Shown: positions 1-8,380 of the stretch, piece after piece
Numbering within the stretch: position 1 is the first letter of the stretch
Layout of the letters: every line of letters begins with the position of its first letter
The notes under the pieces: generated by a model
What the model saw: only the letters and a program-made list of their open reading frames with translations
Databases searched by the model: none
What the model was told of the DNA's origin: nothing
Assembly: GCF_000368145.1 (NCBI RefSeq)
Contig: NZ_KB849285.1
Location: forward strand, 265,274-329,273
Length of the DNA stretch: 64,000 nt
Direction of reading: 5' to 3'
Origin: Acinetobacter guillouiae CIP 63.46
GTDB taxonomy: Bacteria; Pseudomonadota; Gammaproteobacteria; Pseudomonadales; Moraxellaceae
Translations under genes and position numbers: made by a program

Positions 1-18
1 TTCATCATAAAACCTCAT
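1..18 (-). other. Probable start of a minus-strand gene leaving the window
   Basis: Read on the minus strand, bases 18 to 1 give TGAGGT followed after a few bases by two ATG codons (at 8-6 and 5-3). This is a good Shine-Dalgarno plus start arrangement for a gene running out of the left edge. Only the first one or two codons are inside, so no product can be named. The long AT-rich stretch to its right would then be its promoter region. Confidence 0.35.
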
Positions 19-668
19 TATTCTTATTTGTGATGAATTTAACACTTAACAAGTATTATGTGAAGTGTTTTGTTTATTTTTTCATATCTAATCAATTTAA
101 ATCAAAATAATCACTGTTCATTAATCTGATTTAAGCAGTTTATAAAACCAACCCTATTATGCTTAGATATTAACCAAAACCTTTCACAAAAATAAATCAC
201 TCAATAATACAAATAGATATAAAAAATTCGCACTTCATCATAAAAAGCTTATTTCTAATTTAGTTAATAATTCTTCAATAATTTATTAACTAAATTTAAT
301 AATCTTTTTAATTAATGTTGAAGCTGTTATTAAATAATCATTCTCCTTTTATTTAATATTGAAGTTAGCCTAACATATTTAAACTTTAAAAAATCTTTAA
401 AAAAATCATATATGACTATGAGAAAAAATCATACTACCCCTCCAATATAAGAAGAAACTCAAAACTAAAAATATAAATAGATGATCTAAACTGATATCCA
501 ACTCAAGTTTATATATTACGCTTGGAATGATTATTCTATACAACTTAATAATATATATTTTTATGGTTTAATTTCTATGTTTTAAAACCCATTGTAACCA
601 TTCAAATATTAGAATTTTATTACCATAAATAGACACTTATTTTTTATCATTTGTTTTTTAGATTCAAA
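19..668. other. Long AT-rich spacer without a recognisable gene
   Basis: About 650 bases of very AT-rich sequence with frequent stops in all frames. No ORF has both a plausible length and a ribosome binding site. It probably holds the promoter of the gene leaving at the left edge. I see no tRNA, no repeat array and no insertion-sequence end. Confidence 0.5.
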
Positions 669-698
669 AAAAGCATGTCATTGCAATGACATGCTTTT
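669..698 (-). terminator. Perfect 30-bp palindrome, terminator of the yegP-like gene
   Basis: Bases 669-698 are a perfect 30-base palindrome, AAAAGCATGTCATT and its complement around a GC centre. It starts 31 bases past the stop of the minus-strand gene at 729. The A-rich left flank becomes a U-run in the minus-strand transcript, as expected of an intrinsic terminator. Confidence 0.8.
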
Positions 699-728
699 AC
701 TGATTGATGTGGATCATTTATTGCGGAT

Positions 729-1070
729 TTAGGTTGGTTCTGTTAAATCTTTTATTTTCTCTGAAGGGCCATTTTTCTTCACCGACTCAATTCCATTATC
801 TCGAGCAGCATCGCCTGAATAGAATTGACTTGTTCCGATAATTTGATGATTTGCTGCTTTTAAGTTGAAATAAGGTTTACCATTTTTCGCTTCTAGGCGA
901 TCATAACGTGCATCATCTGGGCTATTTTTTTGCACAGATGCAATACCATTTTGTGCAGAAGCTTTTGCTTTATAGAGCTCACTGGTGAGAATAATTTCCC
1001 CATTTCCTGCTTTTAATACAAAGCGATATTGACCATCTTTAGCTTGACTAATTTCATACCATCCTGACAT
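729..1070 (-). CDS. YegP/DUF1508 (UPF0339) family protein
   Basis: A 113-residue protein made of two tandem DUF1508 repeats, roughly residues 11-49 and 62-100. Each has the pattern G-x-Y-x-F-x-L-K-A then GI-x-SV-x-KN (NGIASVQKN in the first, NGIESVKKN in the second). This is the size and architecture of E. coli YegP, a small cytoplasmic protein of unknown biochemical role. There is no signal peptide or membrane segment. The gene is monocistronic with its own strong terminator at 669-698 and an AT-rich upstream region. The start is the only ATG in a sensible place, and GAGGTGAACC just before it supplies the ribosome binding site. The family is certain; the function is not known. Confidence 0.9.
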   Translation of the reverse strand: MSGWYEISQAKDGQYRFVLKAGNGEIILTSELYKAKASAQNGIASVQKNSPDDARYDRLEAKNGKPYFNLKAANHQIIGTSQFYSGDAARDNGIESVKKNGPSEKIKDLTEPT

Positions 1071-1264
1071 GGTTCACCTCTTCATTATTTTCGGTTTATT
1101 TTATTTCACAGCGCTTATTGGACATAAATTACGCTACTGATATGAAATATAAATGACTTTTCATGTTAAAAAAAGATTAATTTGTTATAACTTTATTGTT
1201 TATGTAACGATGCAGAGTTACATAGTTCAAATCAGAAGAATGCTTTTATTATTAAGTCACAATA

Positions 1265-1301
1265 AAATTTAAAGCCATTTAAAAAAAATGACTTTAAATT
1301 T
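1265..1301 (-). terminator. Hairpin downstream of the unknown gene at 1327
   Basis: Arms 1265-1280 and 1286-1301 pair with one mismatch around a five-base loop. The hairpin lies 26 bases past the stop of the minus-strand gene 1327-1785 and continues into T-rich sequence on that strand. It is AT-rich and therefore a weaker terminator than the one at 669-698. Confidence 0.5.
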
Positions 1302-1326
1302 AGATTCTGCATTTAGCCACTAACGA

Positions 1327-1785
1327 TCAATGATCAAAAAAACCTGTGCTGGTATAACCTGGATAGACTGTTTTCATTAAACGCTCGATTTCCGAATCAT
1401 TGCCACGTAAAAAATTTTCCAAACAATCCCGAAATACCGCAAAAGGAAGGTCATCGTTATCAAAACTGGGCATCTCTTCAGATTTAAACAAACCAAAAAA
1501 ATGCGATTTTTGTTGTTTTTGATAGAGTTCAGCATGTGCATTAAAGTTATATTGATTGCGACTATAAACCACAAATAGTCCGCCGAACTTACGCCCAGTT
1601 TGGATATGCTCAATTTGAAAAAAAGGAAAATCACCGTGGTGCTCCTCCATGTATCCCCAGACGACTTGTTGCATCCAATCAATCTGATCAAAACGACTTA
1701 AAATTTGCGTTGTTGCATTACTTTCAAAATCAAGAGAAGTTATTTCAAGCTCTTTAAATAACTCAATTCGAATTTTAAAACTCAT
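1327..1785 (-). CDS. Hypothetical protein, 152 aa
   Basis: I do not recognise this protein. It is 152 residues, soluble, without signal peptide or membrane segment. It is rich in aromatic residues, with an acidic patch near residue 110 (SFDNDDLPF) and a hydrophobic strand with FGGLFVVY near residue 70. The start at 1785 has AGGTAA eight bases upstream on the minus strand. Codon use looks like that of its neighbours, and the gene stands alone between the yegP-like gene and the bio operon. The ORF is long enough, and the binding site good enough, to call it a real gene. No function can be assigned from the sequence. Confidence 0.65.
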   Translation of the reverse strand: MSFKIRIELFKELEITSLDFESNATTQILSRFDQIDWMQQVVWGYMEEHHGDFPFFQIEHIQTGRKFGGLFVVYSRNQYNFNAHAELYQKQQKSHFFGLFKSEEMPSFDNDDLPFAVFRDCLENFLRGNDSEIERLMKTVYPGYTSTGFFDH

Positions 1786-1906
1786 CAGGATTACCTTTTA
1801 TACACGTCGATTATTTAAAGCATTCAGATTTTTGAAAAGCGACAAGAAAACAGCAGGCTCGGAACACTATGAATCAGCTGTTTCAGCACTCAATTCGATG
1901 AACAAA

Positions 1907-2551
1907 CTAACAGATTACTGGAATATCAATCCATGCACTGTTCGGAAAATGTTTCACCAAATAATGCTTTAAAAATTCTGCGGTATCTTTTGAAATCAGT
2001 TCATCCTGAGATTCATCATTTAAATTATAAGCAAGTGCATAAAGCTCAAGCCCACGACTTTTTAAAGCCTCTAAACTTAAAATCGTATGATTAATACTGC
2101 CCAATCGGCCTGAGCTGACTAAAATCACAGGAAGCTTTTTCTGGGCCACATAATCAATTGAAAGTAAGCTGGTGGTTAGGGGTACCATCAATCCACCTGC
2201 ACCCTCTAACAAAACAACATCATACGTTTCAGAAAGTCGTTGAGTAGCATCTGCAATTTTTTCAAAATCAATCTCACGCCCATCAATTTTGCTGGCTAAA
2301 TGAGGCGATGCAGGATAGCTAAAGATTTCAGGCATGGTGAGCTTGGTTTCATCCTCTGGAAACCAGCCCATTCCCATAATCTCACGATGTTGTTCGATAT
2401 CTTCTGAAATATCGGTATTACCCGTTTGGATTAATTTCTGCGTAATGGTTTTTTGACCTTGCTCATTCCATAATTTGGCTAAATATCCGGTGGTATAGGT
2501 TTTGCCAATTCCAGTATCTATTCCACTGATAAAGTAAACTGATCCAGTCAT
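1907..2551 (-). CDS. bioD: ATP-dependent dethiobiotin synthetase BioD
   Basis: BioD closes the ureido ring of dethiobiotin from 7,8-diaminopelargonic acid, CO2 and ATP, the penultimate step of biotin synthesis. The N-terminus carries the P-loop GIDTGIGKT, and LLEGAGGLMVP is the second conserved motif; both are typical of the family. The longest ORF opens at 2572, but I place the start at 2551. There the ATG overlaps the bioC stop as ATGA and is preceded by GGAG six bases upstream. The resulting 214-residue protein fits the family length. It is the last gene of the bioA-bioF-bioC-bioD operon and is translationally coupled to bioC. Sequence follows without an obvious strong terminator before 1785. 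Confidence 0.93.
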   Translation of the reverse strand: MTGSVYFISGIDTGIGKTYTTGYLAKLWNEQGQKTITQKLIQTGNTDISEDIEQHREIMGMGWFPEDETKLTMPEIFSYPASPHLASKIDGREIDFEKIADATQRLSETYDVVLLEGAGGLMVPLTTSLLSIDYVAQKKLPVILVSSGRLGSINHTILSLEALKSRGLELYALAYNLNDESQDELISKDTAEFLKHYLVKHFPNSAWIDIPVIC

Positions 2552-3330
2552 GACATTCTCCGCAAAATACAATAAATAGGATGATAAGTCAGTGAGTAGC
2601 GTATATTTCCTGACTGATCAGCCTGTGAAAACTGTTGATAGTGATGATAAAAATCGGCGAGACTCTGCTTTGTCCATCTAAAGCCAGATGCTGTCGCAGT
2701 CACTCCTGTGGCTTTTAAATGCTGCAAAATATATTTGGGATGAGAAAAATTGAGATGCTCAATTTGCTCTGAAATATGTAGAATTTCAAAACCATTTCGC
2801 TTTAATTGTTGTTGCAGATCGTCAAGGGATAGGTAATTCAGACCTTGCCCTGTTAAGCTTTTAATTTCCTGTAAGTTATGCTGTCCAAAAGTTGAAAAAC
2901 AAAAATACGCATTAGGATTTAAATGATGAAAGGCTTGTTGAAAAATGCCATTTAAATCACTCATCCATTGTAAAACGGAACTTGAGCTAATTAAGTCTAA
3001 ATATTTTGGAAATTCAAGCTGTTCTATATCACCAATCCGATATTCAATCGGTTTATCCGCAGAAAAATGCTGCTGAACTTCCGGATATAGATCATTTAAA
3101 ATCAAATGTTTAATTTGCAAATTTTGCAGTAAAAGCTCAGTTAAATTTCCTGAACCACAACCGATTTCAAACACATTTTCATAGTGTGCTGGGCAATATT
3201 CACTTATTAAATTAAACAGTTGTTGTGCAATATTTTTTTGTACGACCGCATGTTCAGTATAGCTCTGCCCTGCCTGAGCAAAACGCAAGGCAACCTGTGA
3301 TTTATCAATTTCTGGATGTTTCACATTCAA
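2548..3330 (-). CDS. bioC: Malonyl-[acyl-carrier protein] O-methyltransferase BioC
   Basis: BioC methylates the free carboxyl of malonyl-ACP so that it can be elongated by fatty acid synthase to pimeloyl-ACP methyl ester, the entry to biotin synthesis. The 260-residue sequence has the class I SAM-binding motif FEIGCGSGN near residue 57, preceded by the usual N-terminal helix with FAQAG. It follows bioF by a single base and overlaps bioD by four, so the unit is tightly coupled. No ATG is available in frame at the start: the reading frame opens with TTG at 3330, or GTG at 3324 two codons later, both behind a weak TGAG. A non-ATG start may keep this enzyme low relative to its neighbours, but that is inference. 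Confidence 0.92.
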   Translation of the reverse strand: MNVKHPEIDKSQVALRFAQAGQSYTEHAVVQKNIAQQLFNLISEYCPAHYENVFEIGCGSGNLTELLLQNLQIKHLILNDLYPEVQQHFSADKPIEYRIGDIEQLEFPKYLDLISSSSVLQWMSDLNGIFQQAFHHLNPNAYFCFSTFGQHNLQEIKSLTGQGLNYLSLDDLQQQLKRNGFEILHISEQIEHLNFSHPKYILQHLKATGVTATASGFRWTKQSLADFYHHYQQFSQADQSGNIRYSLTYHPIYCILRRMS

Positions 3331-3331
3331 C

Positions 3332-4501
3332 TCACAGCAACGGAGTTAGCTGATCTAGATCAGCTTGGGTGATTTGAGCAGTTAAACAGATACGTAACCG
3401 TGAGCTGTGTTGCGGCACAGTCGGGGGACGTACAGGCATAATATAAAATCCCACATCTTGTAATGCTTTGGCCTTTTCAACCGTTTTAATCGAGTCACCT
3501 ACAATGACCGGAACAATATGTGATGTTGATGGGCACTCAAAACCTTTGCTTTGAACAGCCTGTTGTAGATACTGACTTGTAGACTGCAAATATTGACGGC
3601 GCTGATCTAAGCCTAAAACTTTCTGAAAAATAAAGTTTGTCCATGCCATACATATTGGCGGTTGTGCTGTACTGAAAATCAAAGAGCGCATAGCATTAAT
3701 CAAATAATCCCGAATCACAGCATGACAAATTAAATAACCGCCAACTGAAGCGATTGCCTTACCAAAAGTCCCCACGAGTAGATCAATCTCATCAATCACC
3801 GCATATTGTTCAGCACAACCTAAGCCCTGCTCACCACGTACTCCAATTGCATGTGCCTCATCTACATAGAGCATGACTTTGCAAAACTGTTGCTTAATAC
3901 TCACCAATGCAGCTAAGTCAGTTTCATCACCATCCATACTAAAAATCGACTCAGTCACGACAATAATGCGCTCGAAAGCCTCATCTGCATGATATTTTTG
4001 TAAAAGCTGATTCAAATGATTTAAATCATTATGACGATAACGCACATATTTGGCAGAGGATAAACGAATCCCATCAATCATACTGGCATGAATCAATTTA
4101 TCTGCCAGAATCAGCGTTTTACTGTCTGCAAGTGCAGGTAAAATACCAATATTCATATGATAGCCGCTGTTAAATAACAATGCCGCCCGACCATGAAAAG
4201 CCTGAGTTAAACTATTTTCAAGCAGTTCATATTCTGGAAAATGTCCAGTCAACAAACGTGAAGACGAAGAACTCATTCGTCGTTGATCATTTGGTGTTTC
4301 ATCAAAAAACTGTTCACGTAATGTGAGATCAGATGCCAATCCTAGATAATCATTTGAAGCCAAATTGAGCATTTGATGCTGATCAAGGCGAATATAACGT
4401 CCTTGCTGAACATTCGAACGAAATTGGCGTAAATTGCCTTGCTGTTTAAGCACATCAAGCTGCTGTGAAAAATGTTCAAGGTGCGTATTGATCAAGCTCA
4501 T
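3332..4501 (-). CDS. bioF: 8-amino-7-oxononanoate synthase BioF
   Basis: This PLP enzyme condenses pimeloyl-ACP (or pimeloyl-CoA) with L-alanine to 8-amino-7-oxononanoate. It is 389 residues, the usual length. It shows the early ASNDYLGLA motif, the [10 protein letters not shown] cofactor region (Asp and His contacting PLP) and the Schiff-base lysine in [12 protein letters not shown]. The start at 4501 overlaps the bioA stop by four bases (ATGA), so bioF is translationally coupled to bioA. No domain is missing. Within the order bioA-F-C-D it performs the step before BioA. Confidence 0.95.
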   Translation of the reverse strand: MSLINTHLEHFSQQLDVLKQQGNLRQFRSNVQQGRYIRLDQHQMLNLASNDYLGLASDLTLREQFFDETPNDQRRMSSSSSRLLTGHFPEYELLENSLTQAFHGRAALLFNSGYHMNIGILPALADSKTLILADKLIHASMIDGIRLSSAKYVRYRHNDLNHLNQLLQKYHADEAFERIIVVTESIFSMDGDETDLAALVSIKQQFCKVMLYVDEAHAIGVRGEQGLGCAEQYAVIDEIDLLVGTFGKAIASVGGYLICHAVIRDYLINAMRSLIFSTAQPPICMAWTNFIFQKVLGLDQRRQYLQSTSQYLQQAVQSKGFECPSTSHIVPVIVGDSIKTVEKAKALQDVGFYIMPVRPPTVPQHSSRLRICLTAQITQADLDQLTPLL

Positions 4502-5832
4502 GTGCTTTGCTCCATACCTTTGACCACCTCGACCAATTGTTCCAGCAAAGTTTTTAATTCTTGTGCTGTGATGACGTATGGAGGCATGACATAGACCAAT
4601 TTACCAAATGGTCGTATCCAGATACCACGACGTACAAATTCCTGTTGTAAGGTTTTCATATCGACATTCACAGTCAATTCAACCACACCAATCGCACCAA
4701 GAACTCGCACATCATCAACATGATTAAGGGACTGTAAGGGCTGTAAGGCATCTCTAAGCTGAGCTTCAATTCGTTGAATATTGCTCTGCCAATCTTGAGA
4801 AATTAATAATTGTGTACTTTTGACAGCAACGGCGCATGCCAAGGGATTTGCCATAAAGGTTGGGCCGTGCATAAACACACCCGCTTCGCCCTGACTTATC
4901 GTTTCAGCAATATGCTTGGTGGTTAATGTCGCAGAAAGCGTCATATAGCCACCCGTTAAACCTTTACCGATACACATAATGTCAGGTTCAACTTGTGCAT
5001 GCTCCCATGCAAATAGTTTTCCTGTACGCCCAAAACCCGTAGCGATTTCATCAAAAATCAGCAAAACATTGTATTTTTCGCAAAGCAATTTGGCTTGACG
5101 CAAATATTCAGGATGGTAAAAACGCATCCCTCCCGCACCTTGTACAATTGGCTCAAGAATTAAACCTGCAATCGTTGCATGCTGTTCAGCCAAAGTTTTC
5201 TCAAGTTCAGCAATGTCACTTTGATCCCATTGCTCATAAAATCCGACTTGAGGGGCTGGAACAAATAAGCGATTGGGCAAACTTGAACCAAAAATTTGAT
5301 GCATGCCCGTTACAGGGTCACAAACAGACATCGCATTCCACGTATCGCCATGATAGCCAGATCTTGGGGTAACAAAATTAGTTTTCTCTGTATAGCCCTG
5401 TGAAGACCAAAACTGTACAGCCATCTTCAATGCCACTTCTACAGCGACAGAACCAGAATCGGCAAAGAACACCTTATCTAAATTAGGTGGGCTAAGTTGA
5501 ACCAGTAATTTTCCAAGCTGGATCGCTGGATCATGGGTAAATCCACCAAACATGATATGTGACATATCCTGTAACTGATCTGTCACCGCTTGATTCAACT
5601 CAGGATGATTATAACCATGAATCGCACACCACCACGAAGACATCCCATCTATCAATTGGCGTCCGTCTTCAAGTTCAATGGTTGCACCATAGGCTTTTTT
5701 AACCTTAAAGGTCGGTAAAGGATTGGTCATAGAAGTATATGGATGCCAAATATGTTGCCGATCAAAGTCCAGATCATCTAACTTTGATTGTTCAAGATCG
5801 ACATCATCAAACCCATTATTTAAATCGGTCAT
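4498..5832 (-). CDS. bioA: Adenosylmethionine-8-amino-7-oxononanoate aminotransferase BioA
   Basis: BioA converts 8-amino-7-oxononanoate to 7,8-diaminopelargonate, using S-adenosylmethionine as amino donor. The 444-residue protein has the class III aminotransferase features. These are [12 protein letters not shown] near the N-terminus (substrate tyrosine region), [14 protein letters not shown], the [15 protein letters not shown] aspartate region, and the Schiff-base lysine in [11 protein letters not shown]. It carries about 20 acidic extra residues before DRQHIWHP. It is the first gene of bioA-bioF-bioC-bioD; the ATG at 5832 has GGAGTG upstream. The 104 bases to the BioH-like gene should carry the operon promoter, and a dyad at 5872-5888 sits there. 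Confidence 0.95.
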   Translation of the reverse strand: MTDLNNGFDDVDLEQSKLDDLDFDRQHIWHPYTSMTNPLPTFKVKKAYGATIELEDGRQLIDGMSSWWCAIHGYNHPELNQAVTDQLQDMSHIMFGGFTHDPAIQLGKLLVQLSPPNLDKVFFADSGSVAVEVALKMAVQFWSSQGYTEKTNFVTPRSGYHGDTWNAMSVCDPVTGMHQIFGSSLPNRLFVPAPQVGFYEQWDQSDIAELEKTLAEQHATIAGLILEPIVQGAGGMRFYHPEYLRQAKLLCEKYNVLLIFDEIATGFGRTGKLFAWEHAQVEPDIMCIGKGLTGGYMTLSATLTTKHIAETISQGEAGVFMHGPTFMANPLACAVAVKSTQLLISQDWQSNIQRIEAQLRDALQPLQSLNHVDDVRVLGAIGVVELTVNVDMKTLQQEFVRRGIWIRPFGKLVYVMPPYVITAQELKTLLEQLVEVVKGMEQST

Positions 5833-5871
5833 CCGTTCACTCCATGTGCATTACAATTACAGCAAAAAACA

Positions 5872-5888
5872 GTTTAGCGATGTTAAAC
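5872..5888. promoter_or_regulatory. Dyad GTTTA-N7-TAAAC upstream of bioA
   Basis: GTTTA at 5872-5876 and TAAAC at 5884-5888 form a five-base inverted repeat with seven bases between, about 40 bases before the bioA start. It does not match the E. coli BirA operator layout (TTGTAAACC-N15-GGTTTACAA), and BirA in this window has no DNA-binding domain. It could be an operator for another regulator or chance. Confidence 0.25.
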
Positions 5889-5936
5889 CTGCGCGCAATA
5901 AAAATAAATTGCGAGATTCACCACTGATCCATAGAT

Positions 5937-6656
5937 TTATTCTATTTTTTGTAAATATTGGCAGATTTTGTCACTTAGACTTAAAAAATCAAAAACTGGA
6001 ACGCCATGTGAACCATTTACCAGCTCGACATCTAAAAACTTTGCTGTGAAATTTTTAAATTTCTCATAGACTTTGTCACTAACTAAGAAATCCTGTTGAG
6101 CAAATATATGATACTGTTTGCCGGCATAGTTATTTAAGATCGCGACATTATTTAATTGCTCAAGACACGCCAATCCCTGTTTTAATAACGCTAAATTTTG
6201 CGGCTGAATCAAACTTTGCAAATGTACAAAATCTTCTCGCGTGGTTGCGGTGCCCTGACAAACCATAAAACCAAATTTCTTTAATGTCGCAATCGCATCA
6301 TGTTCAAAGGACTGTTTAAAGTTATGAAAGGTTGTTTGGCTCATTGCCGTTTGCCATTCAGCATTTGCGACAAAACAAGGATTTGAAGCCAGTGTAATCA
6401 AGACTTTTTGCTGTTGATATTGCTGTTCAATTTGCTCGACTAACAAAGTCGCCAATTGTCCACCTAAAGACCAACCACAAATCACATCAAAATCTTTGGC
6501 TTGCTCCACCTGCTGTTGTAAGACACGTTCATCCAATGCATTAAAGATATTGATTAATACAACCTCATGGCCTTGCTGTTGTAAAGCCTGTTGTAAAGCA
6601 TGAAGTAGTTTGGTTCCACCGCCCCAACCTGTGATCAGCAAAATACGTCGATTCAA
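5937..6656 (-). CDS. bioH: BioH-like pimeloyl-ACP methyl ester esterase
   Basis: An alpha/beta hydrolase of 239 residues. It has the opening strand RRILLITGWGGG, the nucleophile elbow GWSLGGQ with Ser63, the BioH-type ASNPCFV stretch after it, and a candidate catalytic His217 in NGSHGVPVF. BioH removes the methyl group added by BioC, ending pimeloyl chain growth. The match to BioH rests on GWSLGG and ASNPCF plus the position 104 bases upstream of bioA. Alternatives are BioG/BioV-type gatekeeper esterases, which are unrelated in detail but do the same job. The start is a TTG codon at 6656 behind a weak AGTGA. No ATG lies close enough to keep the first beta strand, so the non-ATG start is likely real. 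Confidence 0.75.
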   Translation of the reverse strand: MNRRILLITGWGGGTKLLHALQQALQQQGHEVVLINIFNALDERVLQQQVEQAKDFDVICGWSLGGQLATLLVEQIEQQYQQQKVLITLASNPCFVANAEWQTAMSQTTFHNFKQSFEHDAIATLKKFGFMVCQGTATTREDFVHLQSLIQPQNLALLKQGLACLEQLNNVAILNNYAGKQYHIFAQQDFLVSDKVYEKFKNFTAKFLDVELVNGSHGVPVFDFLSLSDKICQYLQKIE

Positions 6657-6729
6657 TTTAAATCACTATAAAACAGTAACGATGTTTTATTAGAGCATGC
6701 TTAAAATTGAAGGACAATCGGACTTACAA

Positions 6730-7053
6730 CTATTTCTGATCTTGTAAATCGACCAATAAGCTGGCTGGAATCACTTTTTGCCAAGTGCGTTTAAATTCCT
6801 GATGTACTTGATCGATTGCAAACTGACTTTTTCTCGAAATTTCATGTGCTTTTGCAATATCATCTGCACGTGTATAAGCAATCAAATAATCTAGTCCATC
6901 CAGTTCCATATGGAACCATGATTCAACATGCACACCTTCAGCCTGAAGTGTTTCAATTGCCTCATGCTTACGCCTATTCAATTGATTTTGCCATGCAACA
7001 ACATCGTCCATCACCGCTACTTTCAGTTGAATCAATACTGCACCGACATCCAT
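6730..7053 (-). CDS. DUF6176-like small protein
   Basis: A 107-residue soluble protein. It is predicted alpha/beta, with a hydrophobic strand GAVLIQLKVAV, then WFHMELDGLDYLIAYTRADD, a pattern typical of the DUF6176 ferredoxin-like family. No catalytic motif is apparent and no function is known. It lies 73 bases upstream of the BioH-like gene on the same strand and may be co-transcribed with the biotin genes. That placement could be chance, since the product has no known biotin role. The family assignment is from memory of the sequence pattern. Confidence 0.65.
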   Translation of the reverse strand: MDVGAVLIQLKVAVMDDVVAWQNQLNRRKHEAIETLQAEGVHVESWFHMELDGLDYLIAYTRADDIAKAHEISRKSQFAIDQVHQEFKRTWQKVIPASLLVDLQDQK

Positions 7054-7187
7054 AACGTTAGGTTCTATTTATTTTAAATGGTCTTTCATCATAAATGGCA
7101 TGTGAACAATTGCAAACATTTTACATACCGCCAAAACCTTAAAATTTGCTAAGATCAAATCAGAATCAATTTAGGAAAGTGTTTGTC

Positions 7188-7760
7188 ATGAAACTATCAC
7201 GACTGTTCAGTATTAGCTTACTTTCCGTTTCAGCTTTATGCATATTGAACACGGCCAGCCATGCGGAAAGCTCTATCCTCTCCAAACTGGATTCCAACCA
7301 AAAGCAATGGGTAGGTAAGCCTGCACCAAGTTTTAAACTACAAGATCAAAATTCAAAATGGCATGAACTGAGTCAATATAAAGGTAAATGGGTTGTATTA
7401 TATTTTTACCCAAAAGATGATTCACCTGGCTGTACACAAGAGGCCAATCAATTTAAATCACTCTACCCACAATTTATAAAGAATAATGCGGTGGTGCTCG
7501 GTGTAAGTTTGGATGATGTGAAATCTCATCAAAAGTTCTCCGAAAAGCTGGGACTAAATTTTCCAATTCTTGCCGATAGCAATCATCAACTCGCAGACCA
7601 GTTTGAAATCATCCGAAACTTAGGCATTGCCAAAATAGCAAAACGAGAAACTTTTTTGATTGATCCACAAGGAACGATTGTGTATCACTATAGCAGTGTA
7701 AATACCCAAACACATGCCGATCAAGTTTTAGCGGATATTCAGAAGTTTTCAAAGAAATAA
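7188..7760 (+). CDS. Exported PrxQ/Bcp-type peroxiredoxin, 1-Cys
   Basis: A 190-residue thiol peroxidase of the AhpC/TSA Bcp branch, reducing hydrogen peroxide and organic hydroperoxides. The start is placed at 7188, not at the ORF start 7146, because it opens a clean signal peptide (MKLSRLFS, a hydrophobic core, SHA before ES at about residue 26) with GGA upstream. That makes it periplasmic, whereas E. coli Bcp is cytoplasmic. The peroxidatic cysteine is Cys82 in DDSPGCTQE. The resolving cysteine found five residues later in most Bcp proteins is absent, and no other cysteine remains in the mature chain. It therefore needs an external reductant. It is monocistronic, ending at a bidirectional terminator shared with ftnA. 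Confidence 0.88.
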   Translation: MKLSRLFSISLLSVSALCILNTASHAESSILSKLDSNQKQWVGKPAPSFKLQDQNSKWHELSQYKGKWVVLYFYPKDDSPGCTQEANQFKSLYPQFIKNNAVVLGVSLDDVKSHQKFSEKLGLNFPILADSNHQLADQFEIIRNLGIAKIAKRETFLIDPQGTIVYHYSSVNTQTHADQVLADIQKFSKK

Positions 7761-7773
7761 CGACTGAAGCATT

Positions 7774-7811
7774 AAAAAAAGCCTTTAGATGAATATCTAA
7801 AGGCTTTTTTT
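7774..7811. terminator. Bidirectional terminator between peroxiredoxin and ftnA
   Basis: Arms AAAAAAAGCCTTTAGAT (7774-7790) and its complement (7795-7811) pair perfectly around a GAAT loop. A-runs and T-runs on both sides serve either strand. It lies between the convergent ends at 7760 and 7853. Confidence 0.92.
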
Positions 7812-7852
7812 AATCTAAAACGTATCACCTTAAGCAAGAAACTTAATGTGTC

Positions 7853-8317
7853 TTACATTTGAGATTGAATATAATTCTGTAAACCAATTAACTCGATCAA
7901 ACCTAATTGTTTTTCAAGCCAGTAAGTATGATCTTCTTCAGTATCGTTCATTTGTTGACGCAGCATATCACGGGTCACGTAATCGCCTTTTTCTTCACAT
8001 AGCTTTACGCCTTGCGCCAATTTTTCACGTACATGATATTCCAATGCCAAATCGGCTTTTAAACAGGTTACAACATCTTCACCTGTGACAATATCGTCAC
8101 GCTTCATGTTCGGCGTACCTTCAAGGAAAAGTACACGGCGAATTAAAGCGTCTGCATGTGAAGCTTCTTCTTGCATTTCATGATCAATACGTTCATAAAT
8201 TTTGCTTAAGCCCCAATCTTCATACATACGTGAATGAATAAGATACTGATCACGAGCAGCCAGTTCGCCACCGATCAACATATTTAGATAGTCTATGACT
8301 TCTGGATTGCCACGCAT
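7853..8317 (-). CDS. ftnA: Bacterioferritin-type iron storage protein without the heme ligand (FtnA type)
   Basis: A 24-mer ferritin subunit of 154 residues that oxidises Fe(II) and stores Fe(III). Start chosen at 8317: MRGNPEV is the family N-terminus, GGAG lies eight bases upstream, and a promoter fits at 8345-8373. The longer ORF adds 21 foreign residues. The di-iron centre residues are present (Glu18, Glu51, His54, Glu93, and a Glu/His pair in [12 protein letters not shown]). At position 52, where true bacterioferritins have the axial heme-ligand methionine, this chain has Ala (EEASHAD). Pseudomonas aeruginosa FtnA (formerly BfrA) has the same substitution and resembles this sequence throughout. 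So it is a bacterioferritin by fold but probably binds no heme through that site, unless it co-assembles with a heme-binding subunit. Confidence 0.92.
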   Translation of the reverse strand: MRGNPEVIDYLNMLIGGELAARDQYLIHSRMYEDWGLSKIYERIDHEMQEEASHADALIRRVLFLEGTPNMKRDDIVTGEDVVTCLKADLALEYHVREKLAQGVKLCEEKGDYVTRDMLRQQMNDTEEDHTYWLEKQLGLIELIGLQNYIQSQM

Positions 8318-8344
8318 TTCAATTACTCCACATTCTTTTGCAAT

Positions 8345-8373
8345 AGTATGGACAAATTTTGCAAGTTTTGCAA
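8345..8373 (-). promoter_or_regulatory. Likely sigma-70 promoter of ftnA
   Basis: On the minus strand TTGCAA (8373-8368) and CATACT (8350-8345) are separated by exactly 17 bases, and the ftnA start follows 27 bases after the -10. TTTGCAA recurs four times between 8336 and 8437. The outer copies at 8335-8343 and 8368-8376 form a nine-base inverted repeat, possibly an operator. Confidence 0.5.
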
Positions 8374-8380
8374 AAGACAA

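Noticed and set aside
5872-5888. BirA operator upstream of bioA
   Set aside because: The arms and spacing do not fit the BirA site, and the BirA encoded here has no winged-helix domain.
5148-6049. Plus-strand ORFs over bioA and its promoter
   Set aside because: They are antisense shadows of bioA and the BioH-like gene without a ribosome binding site or protein-like composition.
7146-7187. Extra N-terminal 14 codons of the peroxiredoxin
   Set aside because: They would hide the signal peptide, and the ATG at 7188 has its own upstream GGA.
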